Below, one piece after another: positions 30,000 to 39,977 of a DNA stretch of 64,000 nucleotides. Where the stretch lies: assembly GCA_026315105.1 (NCBI GenBank), contig CM048744.1:835398094-835462093 (forward strand), given 5' to 3'. The stretch comes from Locusta migratoria (taxonomy: Eukaryota; Arthropoda; Insecta; Orthoptera; Acrididae). Both the position numbers and the translations under genes were made by a program. Positions within the stretch are counted from its first letter, which is position 1, and each line of letters opens with the position of its first letter. The notes beneath the pieces are model-generated. The model worked only from the letters and a program-made list of their open reading frames with translations. It was not told the origin of the DNA and made no database searches.

Positions 30000-30258
30000 T
30001 ACGCCTATTGCTGTATTAATAAACAGTTTTTAACATCTATAAAGTAAAGCAGCATTTTGGCATTACTTAGTTGAACAATATGGCCTCAAAGTACTTGTGT
30101 CTGTTACGTAATACATCCTGAAAACGGCAAGGGAAGGTGCAACAAAGGTATTCGGACAAAGGCGAACAATGTGAGAATAGGTTCATTCTGAGACGCACGA
30201 GGGTGAAGCGACTGCAGTGTGTCCGCGAGACGATAGCGATGATCACTAAACACGAATC

Positions 30259-30780
30259 GTGAGCCTGTGCAGGTCGAGGATGGGACGCAGAGGGAAGTGT
30301 TCTACGTTCGAGCAAAGCCAACTTGTCGTTTATCATACTGCGAAGGGGAAAACCTGCAGGGAAATTGCCGCAATAGTGAACACGAAGAAAAGTACAGGTC
30401 ACGACATTATTAAACAGTTCGAGAAAGAAGATCGATTGGAATTCCGTTGCAGTACAGGACGCCCACGGACATTTTCACAGAGAGATGAACGTGTGATTCT
30501 GCGAAAGGTACAACAGAATCCGAAAATATCTGCCACACGAATTGCAAGTGAGGTGGAGGGAGACCTTGGTATAAAAGTTCATCCAGAAACCGTGCGGAGA
30601 GTACAACGACGATAGCAGTACCATGGTCGAGTGGCACGGCGAAAGCCATTCATAAATGCAGTGAACCAGAATAAACGTATGAAGTTTGCGACGGAATACT
30701 CCGAATACGATCAGGCTTCTACCTGGAATAGGTGAGAACGGCGAAATATTCTCGCCAGGTTCAACAGTAATTAAATAAAA
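30259..30780 (+). pseudogene. Tc1-like transposase, N-terminal half
   Basis: The frame contains MGRRGKCSTFEQSQLVVYHT, GKTCREIAAIVNTKKSTGHD, GRPRTFSQRDERVILRKVQQ and NPKISATRIASEVEGDLGIK, the paired helix-turn-helix domains of Tc1 transposases with the GRPR linker. A TAG stop at about 30613 interrupts it, after which the same frame continues RRKPFINAVNQNKRMKFATE. The catalytic DDE part does not follow. A Tc1 catalytic fragment occurs at 60.9 kb, but the two are separate remnants. Confidence 0.82.
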
Positions 30781-31513
30781 ATGATAAAAGACATTGAGGC
30801 TTACAGGCGTGAATACTACAAAACCGTGAATTAATCGTGTTTGCGAAATAATAACGCGAATCACTTACAAAGGGAAAAAAAATTGTCGTTAGGAAAAAAA
30901 ATTGTCGGATTCTATTTAAAAGAAAAAAAAAAAAAAAATCAAGCAACGCCCGAAACAGTCCTCTGGAAGAATTTACCATAGAATATACGACGCATTAGCA
31001 AGAAACTGAGGTTACAAAGCATATAGCTAAAGTCTAAATTTTGATTTCTTTCATCCATTGCCGCCAACTTACAGTAGATACATTACGTTATTTTTCGACG
31101 TACATTAGGCACTTGTCGCTTCTCTGGGCGACTCTGCAGATAGCCTCTTTGTAGAAACCCTGTCCTTGTGTGTTGTATCAGGGTGTCTCGTACTTTCTCA
31201 GCACCCCCTCTGAACCGAACCACCGGCCTCTTGCAAGATAACCAGCTCCGCCGGGACTCCATCGACCGCCCTCCCTGCGACCTGGACCTTCCAACTCACA
31301 CCTCACCTTACGGGAACCTGGGACGCCCATGATCAGGCTTCAGAAGAGCAGCGATACAACTTGGCTGATCACGCAGAAACAAGACTCTCAGCAGGATGCA
31401 TTCCAACTCATTCCACGAACCGAAAACTGTATAAACCGATATAGTGGTTGTCTCAAAGTTTATCTGATCACGTTTCACTGAAATCTTTAGAAGCTTAATT
31501 TCCAGATCACTTC
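30781..31513. other. no gene seen
   Basis: Poly-A stretches occur at 30883-30891 and 30923-30937. The remainder shows no recognisable gene or repeat. Confidence 0.4.
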
Positions 31514-31515
31514 TC

Positions 31516-31554
<39 letters not shown>
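31514..31554. repeat. (AAT)n microsatellite
   Basis: About 12 AAT units directly abut the start of a LINE fragment. Confidence 0.9.
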
Positions 31555-31557
<3 letters not shown>

Positions 31558-31990
31558 GTTGGTGCTACAGAAGAATAAGTACGATTAGATGGGGAGATCA
31601 GACGACCAATGAAAAGCTTCTGGATCGAATTTGAGACAAGTGAATTTTGATACGGGAACTCAACAGAAGGTGCACACCGTGACATATCACCTATTAACAG
31701 ATCAAAAATGTTCAAATGTTTGTAGAACTTATGGGACTTAACTACGGGGGTCATCAGTCCCTAAGCTTACGAACTACTTATGAACTACCTAAGACTAAGG
31801 ACGGCAAAAATATCCATGCCCAAGGGGGGGGGGGGATTAGAACCTCCGACCGTAGTGGCCGTGCAGACCGTGACTGAAGCGCCTCAGTCCCCTCGGCCAC
31901 CGCGGCCGGCTATTAACAGATCGTTACCTTCTTAACAGAAGACGAGAAATGGGGATTACAACTCCTGAGGAATACTAATGCCAACATTAG
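31555..31990 (+). pseudogene. RTE-like LINE C-terminal fragment split by a SINE
   Basis: The frame GATGCTACAG-like start encodes CYRRISTIRWGDQTTNEKLL and DRI, the family of C-terminal WCYRR...TN..L domains. After the SINE it resumes with QIVTFLTEDEKWGL-like sequence in shifted frames. It is very short and decayed. Confidence 0.55.
31704..31909 (-). mobile_element. tRNA-derived SINE with a 13 bp target duplication
   Basis: CTATTAACAGATC occurs at 31691-31703 and 31910-31922. The minus strand has GCCGGCCGCGGTGGCCGAGG, B box GGTCGGAGGTTCTAATCCCC, a G-run (9 or more) near 31827, and the tail AACATTTTT. The exact 13 bp duplication defines both ends of this SINE family and its minus orientation. 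Confidence 0.93.
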
Positions 31991-32269
31991 CTTATAGGTG
32001 TATTTTTTTCCAATTACAGAACCAAATCAAAGGTCAGCACAACCAGATTTTCGGACAACAGTGTCATTCTTCAGGTGGTCGTGACAATTTCTTGTGGCTC
32101 CGTACCAAGGTGCAAGTCTGTCAATACGACACCACTGTTTCGACTCACTTGTCCGTAGCCTCTAACAGTTATCCAACAGGGGAAAGGAGACTTACAGTTT
32201 AGCGTGAGATCCAAACCGTGTCCATCTTTGACACGAGACGGCTAGGTTCAAACGCAGACAGAAAAATTC

Positions 32270-32341
32270 GTGATCCGACCGGGTTTCGAACCGACGACTT
32301 ATTCTACAATCGATCGCTTAACCACCGGAACACCAGGTCCC
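32270..32341 (-). other. tRNA-like segment of another SINE
   Basis: The minus strand reads GGGACCTGGTGTTCCGGTGG, TTAAGCGATCG and a B box GTCGGTTCGAAACCCGGTCGG with paired T-arm. The spacing is tRNA-like. The head differs from the main SINE and from the 14.8 kb SINE, so it represents a further tRNA-derived family or a decayed tRNA copy. Confidence 0.5.
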
Positions 32342-32680
32342 AGTGCATCTGAGAAAAAAAGTGTATACGAGTCAACTACAAGCGAATAACAACGCATACC
32401 ATCGGTGTAGGATTCGTAACGGTCTCGACGGGGGCGTAACGGGAAAAGCTTGGCTACCTCGCTAGATGTGAGCGCATCTTACGAGCTTAAGCCAGGACCA
32501 CTACCCACTTCTTTGAGTGGTTTTCCGGCCACTGAATACACCACATGAATTTTCAGCTTACTACCCATGTACCAGAGAATCGCCACATCGCCCCTTTTAG
32601 TTGAATCGCATAGAGACCATTTTCTGATCCACGTGTACATTTGACTGTAGTCCTGAAACCGGCTGTGTTGTTCTTTTATG

Positions 32681-32681
<1 letters not shown>

Positions 32682-32726
<45 letters not shown>

Positions 32727-33600
32727 GAGACTGATTATGCCTTTCAGCGTTCAGTCTGGAGCATAGTACCTCTAATAAAATTCCTCCCTGATCCCCTATA
32801 CAAAGCTAACATTGATGCCTCGTCTGATGTTATGCCTTTTAATTCAAAATCATTCTGCACCGAATCTAAGTACTTTCTTCTTGGTCTACCTCGACTCCTC
32901 TTACCCTCCGCTGCCGAGCTCGTGAGTCTCTTTGGTAAACTTGCTTCTTCCATGCGTGTAACATGACCCCATCATCTCAGTCTGTTCGCTCTAACTGCTT
33001 CATCTATGGTGCTCATTAACGTTTTTCTTTGATTTCCTTATTATGGACACCCTCCTGCCATTGTTCCCATCTATTAGTAACTGCAATCATTCTTGCTACT
33101 TTCATATCTGTAACCTCTACCTTATGAATAAGGTAACCTGTATCCACCCAACTTTCACTCTCATACAACAAAGTTGGTCGAAAGATAGAGCGGTGCACCG
33201 CTAACGTAGTCTTGGTACTTACTTACTTCTTGCAGAAGAGAGTAGATCTTAGCTGAGCACTCACTGCATTAGCTTTGCTGCACCTCGATTCCAGTTCTTT
33301 CACTATGTTGCCATCCTGTGAGAAAATACATCCTAGGTACTTTAAACTGTCTACCTGCTCTAACTTTGTTCCTCCTAGTTGGCAGTCAATCTGCTTTAAT
33401 CTCTTTCCCACAGACATTACTTTCGTTTTGGAGATGCTGATCTTCATATCATGATCCTTGCACCTCTGATCGAGCTCTGAAATATTAGTTTGCAACCTTT
33501 CAATCGAATCGGCCATTACAACTAAGTCATCCGCATATGCGAGACTGCTGATTTTGTTTTGTCCTATATTAATCCCGCCCTGCCAGTCTACTGTTTTCAT
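32682..33600 (-). pseudogene. RTE-like LINE remnant, family C
   Basis: On the minus strand: SSLAYADDLVVMADSIERLQ (near 33550), ISISKTKVMSVGK, LKYLGCIFSQDGNIVKELES, then EVTDMKVARMIAVTNRWEQW, GEARLP-equivalent sequence and SRGRPRRKYLDSVQNDFELK near the 3' end. The tail is (GAT)n at 32681-32726. Frames break several times. Related 3' ends lie at 42.1 and 62.8 kb. The YADD box is present, but sequence upstream of it is truncated. Confidence 0.82.
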
Positions 33601-34047
33601 AATTGCAAAATAAAATTAAAGACAACTGTGCGCGGGAGTTATCAAACATCAATGTACTCTATTACACACTGGTGAGGAGAGGAGGCTGCGGAGTGCAGCT
33701 CTGTCTGGCAGTTCGCTTCCCCAGTAAAGTGTTTTCTTCGGAATATCGCGTTCATCCTCCCCTTGTGTGGGCGGGACTCTTGCCTGCTCGTATAGAGCCC
33801 TATCTCAGCACGGCCCGCCACCCTCCTGTTATGAATGAACGCCGCTGCTAAATGCAGCGCGAGTAACGCAGATTGATGGCAGCGAGGTCCGTGACGTCAC
33901 AGCCGCAGCCTCCCACAGGGAGGGCGACGGAATGCCCTCAAGACCGCCGCAAAGTGTGGGACAAGTAAATGTAATACAAAGCGGCCGCAATTAATCTCCA
34001 GTACTTGTTTTTCGTCTTCGCGAGGTTGACTGTCATAAGTATTCTTC
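33601..34047. other. no gene seen; GC-rich with a CRE palindrome
   Basis: GC-rich DNA with TGACGTCA at 33892-33899. The short frame at 33603-33851 has no domain. A regulatory role is only a guess. Confidence 0.35.
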
Positions 34048-34247
34048 AAAATGATTCAAATGTTTGTAGAGCTTATGGGACTTAACTACGGGGTCATCAG
34101 TCCCTAAACTTACAAACTACTTATCAACTACCTTATACTAAAGACGGCACAAATATCCATGCCCGAGGGGGGATTCGAACCCCCGACCGTAGTGGCCGTG
34201 CAGACCGTGACTGAAGCGTCTCAGTCCTCTCAGTCACCGCGGCCGGC
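34048..34247 (-). mobile_element. tRNA-derived SINE
   Basis: A near-consensus copy. The minus strand has GGCCGGCCGCGGTGACTGAG, B box GGTCGGGGGTTCGAATCCCC, CTCGGGCATGGATATTTGTG, GGGACTGATGACCCCGTAGT and TTTGAATCATTTTG at the tail. The target duplication is unclear. Confidence 0.9.
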
Positions 34248-34249
34248 CG

Positions 34250-35350
34250 TTGGATCTTGAATGAATTGCATTTTGCTACGTCGTGTATTCTGGTTTTACA
34301 TTTTCTGACAGGAACAAAGTCATTGCCTGCACAGCATATGTTGCTTACCTGCGTTAGTTTATAAGCCAGAAGGACGTTCTGAATAGGTTATTTCAAACAA
34401 TACTTATCACAGTCACTCGTATACACTACACAACAACAGTGTTGCCAACTTCAACGAGGTAAACACACCACATTTGCTTACGATGTCCGTTAGCACCAAC
34501 CTTACCCTACAAATTTTTCCCTAAGAGGATTCACTTTCCCGGATTTTTTTTCCGCCAAACTCATCCACTGCCACGTACTTTAATGCACTATACAGCTAAA
34601 TCTCCTCATGAATAACACCGTCCACTGGTGATATCCTAATGAAAAGCTCTTCAACAGTTTTGTATTTTATCGAGGATTGAAAGACAGGCGCGACGGGAGG
34701 CTTTGTTTTATAATATATATAGAGCTGTCGAAACAGTCGCTGACAGCATAAAATCCGAAAAGTATTTAATCAAGCTGCCTGTTCCAGTTAGTATGATTTA
34801 TTACATAAAGAGAGTTACGCCGCCTTCACGAGAGAAATAGTCGTATTGTACTTCCAAATCTCCGGCACCACGAAGAACGTGTTTGAAGCATCAACTAATA
34901 TTAGAATGTTGACTTACATATACATGTCGCCGAATCGTCGTTTTAACAAGGTTTTGTGGAGACGGACGGATCCTACTAGCTTGTGACTCGGCAGGTCTGT
35001 GACTGCGCCTGTTCACACAATCCCCTTGACAAAGACAACCTCCGCTTCGTGCGGAGCCCTGCAACTGACAACAAACCTATTATACAGTTGTAACCAAGGC
35101 AGTCTAGTTTATGCTCGGTCTGCGCATCTACGTCACGCATTCTCCGACAGACAATGAGAGTTCAGTATTGTTCTCAATTCCGTGCTACGACTATCACAGT
35201 GCCAAAATTAATCTTGACTGTAGTGAGTTAGTGGATTTTACTGTATGTTGTAAGTTGTCATCGCTGATTGCGCTAGCATACTAAAAGTTCTACCTATGCA
35301 AGCGAGAGACATTTTGAAATTCCGTGCAAAAATAAAAACTACTAGCGTGT
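34250..35350. other. no gene seen
   Basis: This is 1.1 kb of mixed AT-rich sequence with no reading frame, repeat or RNA signature that I could support. Confidence 0.4.
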
Positions 35351-35362
35351 TTGGAGAAAACC

Positions 35363-35560
35363 AAATGTTCAAATGTTTGTAAAGCTTATGGGACTTAACT
35401 GCGAGGTCATCAGTCCCTAAACTTACAAACTACTTATCAACTAGCTTACACTAAAGACAGAACCACCACCCATGCCCGAGGGGGGATTCGAATCCCCCGG
35501 CGGGGAACAGCCTCGCATCGCAGCTTAGCGCTTCAAAGCGCTCGGACACGCCGCCGCGGC
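35363..35560 (-). mobile_element. tRNA-derived SINE with 12 bp target duplication
   Basis: TTGGAGAAAACC (35351-35362) and TTGGGGAAAACC (35561-35572) flank it with one mismatch. The head differs from most copies (GCCGCGGCGGCGTGTCCGAG on the minus strand), with B box GGGGGATTCGAATCCCCC and the usual GACTGATGACCTCGCAGTTA body. Confidence 0.9.
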
Positions 35561-35639
35561 TTGGGGAAAACCGTTTTTCTTTTTCGACATAGTGTCCTTT
35601 TAAACTTACACGCGCTATTCTAATTTGTTGATCCCTTCC

Positions 35640-36300
35640 GAATAATAGGAATTGCCCAAGCCTGCAAAATAGCTATTAGTTTCTGAAATCACCACCTAGT
35701 TTCTAATAAAATCTTCGTCCCACCAGCCTTTTCTTCAAATTGGGGAACAAATAGTAGTCCGAGGGAGCCAAGTCTGGACAACAGGGGGGGGGGGGGATGT
35801 GAAACGAGTTGGAACCATATTTCCAATAATTTTGCACTATCAATCTAACGCATCCTAATTCTTCTGTCATCCATCACCATATCATGGATTTTATGAATTA
35901 TTTCTGGAGTCGTACACCTCCAAAGGGGGTCCAGAAACGTTCACATAAGTTGTGCCCATATGGCCACTCCGAAAATATTGAAACCACTTATAAACTGATG
36001 TAATCTAAGGTGCAGAGTAACGGTAGTTTTTATCAAGCTTCTCTTTAGTCTCCTGAGGCGCTATGCCTTTCATAAAGCAGTTTTTAATAACGACACGAAA
36101 TTCTTTTTCTTCCATTCTTTGGCGATCACTCGACTTCCTTGATTCACACGAATGCCTAACACAAAGAAATAGACCAATGTGGCTGAAACGGTGTGCATTC
36201 TTTCCAAAGATGCAACTCGTTATGCCCCAGTGGTGCCATCTCTCACATTGCGACGGACTTTTCAAACTTCCGTCGTATATACGTGTACTTCAGCTGTTGC
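35640..36300 (-). pseudogene. mariner transposase, internally deleted
   Basis: From 36110 the minus strand reads MEEKEFRVVIKNCFMKGIAP, QETKEKLDKNYRYSAP (mariner helix-turn-helix). CTTPEIIHKIHDMVMDDRR follows in another frame near 35910. Then, after a deletion, PDLAPSDYYLFPNLKKRLVG (near 35780), which contains the last Asp of the mariner D,D34D triad. The first two catalytic Asp regions are missing and a G-run interrupts 35787-35798. Its 5' leader (36139-36290) is duplicated inside the neighbouring Helitron. Confidence 0.78.
36139..36290 (-). repeat. mariner leader segment, outside copy
   Basis: This ~150 bp differs at about 2-3 positions from 37108-37258. Shared blocks include CACGAATGCCTAACACAAAG, GCAACTCGTTATGCCCCAGT and CTTCCGTCGTATATACG. 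Here it is contiguous with the mariner coding start, so this is the original context. Confidence 0.88.
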
Positions 36301-37042
36301 TTGAAACCGGCAAAGATGCTCTTCCCATCTTTGCTTACACATGTGCGACGCACTATCGTTCGCTTCTTACCATCTTTGCCTAGATACGGGCGACACGACA
36401 TCAGATCGAACTATACTAGACTAGCTTAAACCTGCGGCCCCGCTCGCGTGTTGGTTGATTACGATAGATATCTTTCAGTGGTGTGCTATGAGACTGGTTT
36501 TGAAGGAACTGAAAAATATTCCTATCAGATTGCAGAAGTCTATGCACTTACCGTTTATCAGGAAAGTAAGTAGTGTAGATCAAATCACACGTAAAAATGC
36601 ACTCGTCTCGAAGAATGATTGTAATATCACAGATCGATCAGTTGATGTAATACGCGAAACGTCAAATCGATTTTTTTAAAGAGATGTATTAAAAGAAATT
36701 TCTTTTTTACTGCTTTATTTATTTATTCTTATATTTCCTTATTCGTTCGCTTATCCTTAGAGAGAAAGAGCTGATGACGTTGTAGCACACATAGACCAAA
36801 GATATGGTCTGTGGCATCACGTTTCGCTGTATGTAACCTCCTTGCTTATAGAGTCGCAAACGCCAACGCTGGCCTTCAGTCCGAAATTTTTTAAAATTTG
36901 ACGACTTTCAACCACCATATCTGTCATCCCCTTATAGATTTCGTCATGGAACTGCTGTGGAGTTCAACGGGAGACTTCGGACTAAAATTACACACAGACC
37001 ATCCGTTTGCTTTATGTAGTGTTCGCTGCAGAGCGAAATATT

Positions 37043-37044
<2 letters not shown>

Positions 37045-37095
<51 letters not shown>

Positions 37096-37107
37096 GCGCG
37101 CGCGCGT
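37045..37107. repeat. (CA)n-(CG)n compound microsatellite
   Basis: About 24 CA units run into six CG units immediately next to the captured mariner segment. The matching place in the other Helitron copy has only a short GTGTGTGTATGTG. Confidence 0.95.
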
Positions 37108-37258
37108 GATTCACACGAATGCCTAACACAAAGAAATAGACCAATGTGGCTGAAACGGTGTGCACTCTTTCCAAAGATGCAACTCGTTATGCCCCAGTGG
37201 TGCCATCTCTCACATTGCGACGGACTTTTCAAACTTCCGTCGTATATACGCGTACTTT
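37108..37258 (-). repeat. mariner leader segment captured in the Helitron
   Basis: This is nearly identical to 36139-36290, which belongs to a mariner pseudogene just beyond the Helitron's 3' end. In Helitron copy 1 the equivalent site holds unrelated sequence (AAGGGTGGAATATATTGGCA). It therefore replaces an internal stretch in copy 2 only. Confidence 0.85.
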
Positions 37259-37499
37259 TATCATTATCAACCCTCAGGCAACAATGCAACCAATAAAACC
37301 ATTTTCAAAGAGTAATTATTGTTCCGCATGTCACGTTATATTCTTCAAATTAGTAAATATCTATCAGATCGCTATAAAACCGTGCCTAAAACCTTCCTCA
37401 GGTATAAATTAGTAACTGTACAAATATTAAGTCTCTGCGTCTTGTCGTTCGGACGTGATAAGCGTACACCGAAAAGACATTCACATTAATATATATAGA

Positions 37500-37639
37500 T
37501 AAATAGCTATCCGATCGCATAAAACTGTGCCTAAAGCCTTCCCCGGGTCGACATTAGTGACTGTACAAATTTTTAGCCTTTTATGTCTTGTAGTTCAGAC
37601 GTGATAAACGTACACCGAAAAGACATTCACATTTATAGA
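37500..37639 (-). mobile_element. second Helitron 5' fragment, host of copy 2
   Basis: The minus strand reads TCTATAAATGTGAATGTCTT, TTCGGTGTACGTTTATCACG and onward, matching the first ~140 bp of the Helitron. It then stops where Helitron copy 2 begins. Copy 2 therefore inserted into (or beside) an older relative whose remainder is not recognisable on the far side. Confidence 0.72.
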
Positions 37640-37640
37640 T

Positions 37641-39120
37641 ACAGAATGTAGCCTCCTCCCCTCCCTCAACGCCGCCTCCTTAGCTTTAATGAGCGCCGCG
37701 TACTCGCGTAGCGGCCGGCTCGTCTTCACTTCTCCGCGGTGTTCTTATAACGGGCTTCTAAATATAAACGCAGCAAACAGCTCATCTTCAAACTCACTGA
37801 AACAGTTCAAATGATTACAGCAATCGTAACCATCTCCAGACGATATATAAAGGTCATGAGTTTTTTCGAGCAAGTACTTCGACGCATCATGAACCACGTA
37901 CACAACATACAATTGAAGTATGGAAGGTCAGTTTATGGTGCCAAGTAATATGCAGTCTTTTGGTAGAGTTTCACGCCGTCACGGGGTCGTAGTTCTGCTT
38001 TATTGCGCCAGACGCGAGAGGAGGCGAGTTGGACGATGGGATGCGCGGGTTGGACGTGGAGAAGGGCGGCGGACGAGCCGAGGTTATGACATAGGAACGA
38101 GCGAGGGCCCTTCTTTTACAGCGGACAGCTTCCCTGTGCGGCTGCGCTGTGACCTTTCCGTCACAACACGGCGCCCCTCGCCTCGCCCCTCCTCGCGGCT
38201 TTCACGGTTTACGACCGCTGATGGCGCGGCTGACGTGCTTATTGAATGAGACGAGACGCGCAGGTGATGTATCGCCACTGCCGCCTCCTCTACCTGCCAA
38301 ATAAATCCGCCGTTTACGTCCGCCGTAAAAGGCGGCGCCGCCTTCTGTTCTGCCGTGTGGCGCGCCTCTTATCGACGCCACCGTTCAGATGGGGGTCTGA
38401 CACCTGTAGTCTGTCTAAACGTGGCTCCCACTCGACTATCAGGGGGAGAGCGAGCGAGTCGAATGGCGCTGCCTTTGGGTCTACTCTTGAGATGCAGGTT
38501 ACCGCAGCAACTAACGGTTTGCGGTTATGTGGTGTCGCACAAGTCTGAAGTGCGCGCCACGTACTTTCGCCGCGCGCCGCCATGCAAGCACGGCGCGGCG
38601 GTCTTACGACGTCAGCCACGAGCGCCCTCTGCTGCAACTCCGCTCGCGGCAACCATTGAACTGGATCGCTCACTTGGCAATAGGACAGGCACCAGAACAG
38701 TCATCAGTAGGCAGGCCTCTATCTAGTATCTGCATTCCACTAGTCTTCAGTTAACAAAGTTAAGTATTGTACTATCTCTATGAAATATATATCTTGTTCT
38801 AATCTAGCTTAGTGTTTCTAGTTTCTGCTCTCCCACTGGCTGGTCAACTCAGACTCTGTACCCGCACACGCGTGCATCCTATTTCCCTGTGTCGGTCTCT
38901 CTCTACTCGGCCACCGACACATAGGACAACCGGCAGGAACAAAACAACAAAAGGTTCACCCGCTTCTTTGATCAAACAGTTGCCGATATCACCCGTCAGC
39001 AGTGGACAATAACACACCTAAACCAGACGCACACTACGTACATCGTGACGAGCCAAAACAACGGAACGTTTATCGAATCTAACGAGACTACCGCAGGAAA
39101 ACGAGGGTTTTGAACGGGGC
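37641..39120. other. no gene recognised; CpG-rich block
   Basis: About 37980-38740 is strongly GC- and CpG-rich with several overlapping frames on both strands (up to 123 codons), none with a domain. Composition differs from the AT-rich surroundings. It could be a CpG-rich promoter or first-exon region, or an old GC-rich repeat. No splice-site or TATA arrangement is convincing. Confidence 0.35.
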
Positions 39121-39155
39121 ACTGTTATTGTGGTCTTCAGTCCGCCGACTGGTTT

Positions 39156-39354
39156 CGAATGTTCGAATGTTTTTAGATCTATCGGACCAAACTGCGTGGT
39201 CATCAGTCCGTAGCTTACAAACTACTTAAACCTAGGTAAACTAACCTACGGACAAACACACCCATGCCCCAGGGAGGACTCGAACCTCCACGGCGAGCAA
39301 CCGCGCACTCCGCAGCGAGACGCTTTAGACCGCTCGGCTACTCCACCGCGGCCC
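39156..39354 (-). mobile_element. tRNA-derived SINE (CGGACCAAACT subfamily)
   Basis: ACTGGTTT flanks at 39148-39155 and 39356-39363. The minus strand has GGCCGCGGTGGAGTAGCCGA, B box GTGGAGGTTCGAGTCCTCC and the body ACGCAGTTTGGTCCGATAG. Same subfamily as 5036-5271, but with an intact head-body junction (GGGGCATGGGTGTG) in place of the CA run. Confidence 0.9.
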
Positions 39355-39781
39355 AACTGGTTTGATGCAGCTCTCCGTGCTACCCTGTCCTGTACAAGCA
39401 TCTTCATCCCTCGGTCTCCCTCTACGATTTTTATGCCTCACACTTCCTTCTAATGCTAAGTTGACGATTCCTTGATGTCTCAGAATGTGCCCTACCAACA
39501 TGTCCAGTTTCTTACTCAGGATATGCCAAAAACCCCTTTTCTAGCCAAATCAGTTTAACACCTTATTAGTTACGTGATCTACCCATCTAACTTTCATCAT
39601 TCGTCTGTAGCACCACATTTCGAAAGCTTCAATCATCTTTTTGTCTGAACTCCTTATCGTCCAAGTTTCACTCCAATACAACGCTACACTCCAGACAAAT
39701 GCTTTCAGGAAGGACTTCCTAACATTTAAATTAATATTGGATGTTAACAAGTTTCGCTTCTTTAGAAATGCTTTTCTTCCA

Positions 39782-39977
39782 TCTTCATCTACACGGGATA
39801 CTCTACAAATCACATTTAACTGCCTGGCAGAGGGGTCATCGAACCACCATTATACTATTTATCTCCCATTCCACTCTCGAATAGAGCGCGGGAAGAAAGA
39901 ACACCTGAATCCCTCCGTTCGAGCTTTGTTTTCTCGTATTTTATTCTGAAGATCATTTCTGCCTATATAGGTGGAAG
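39782..39977 (-). mobile_element. CR1/L2-group LINE 3' end (family D) inside family B
   Basis: The minus strand reads TYIGRNDLQNKIRENKARTE, GFRCSFFPRSIREWNGR stop, then TTCGATGACCCCTCTGCCAG and ends GAGTATCCCGTGTAGATGAA. This is the last ~196 bp of family D, with its usual tail. Its 5' edge abuts reverse transcriptase codons of family B directly. Confidence 0.82.

Larger units (their letters stand above)
28386..30071. mobile_element. head-to-head dimer of a Penelope-like element 3' end
   Basis: Two 5'-truncated copies of one element point outward from a centre near 29450. Each carries the last part of a reading frame, a ~200 bp non-coding region, a hammerhead-like motif and a TTAATAAACAGTTTTTAACA...CATTTTGGCATTACTTAG end. 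The left copy is about 380 bp longer; the extra block (about 28766-29137) is missing from the right copy. The outermost bases CTAAGTAATGCC and GGCATTACTTAG are exact inverses. Inverted pairs of terminal sequences are a known Penelope-like arrangement. No target duplication is evident. Confidence 0.7.
36421..37499 (-). mobile_element. non-autonomous Helitron, copy 2 (intact termini)
   Basis: On the minus strand it begins TCTATATATATTAATGTGAA preceded by A, and ends GCGAGCGGGGCCGCAGGTTT, then AAGCTAG followed by T. That gives 5'-TC, a GC hairpin (GCGG/CCGC) 9 bases before the end, CTAG-3' and an A/T target, all Helitron hallmarks. It is largely collinear with 20468-21575, but carries a mariner leader segment and a (CA)n/(CG)n run in place of an internal stretch, and lacks the internal duplication. 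It encodes no helicase. Confidence 0.8.

Noticed and set aside
31514..31554. short tandem repeats as a CRISPR array
   Set aside because: These and all other repeats in the window are microsatellites or transposon copies; there are no spaced identical repeats with unique spacers, and the DNA is eukaryotic.
37920..38249. 109-codon frame in the CpG-rich block as a host exon
   Set aside because: No domain, no splice signals in register, and comparable frames occur on both strands as expected for GC-rich DNA with few stop codons.
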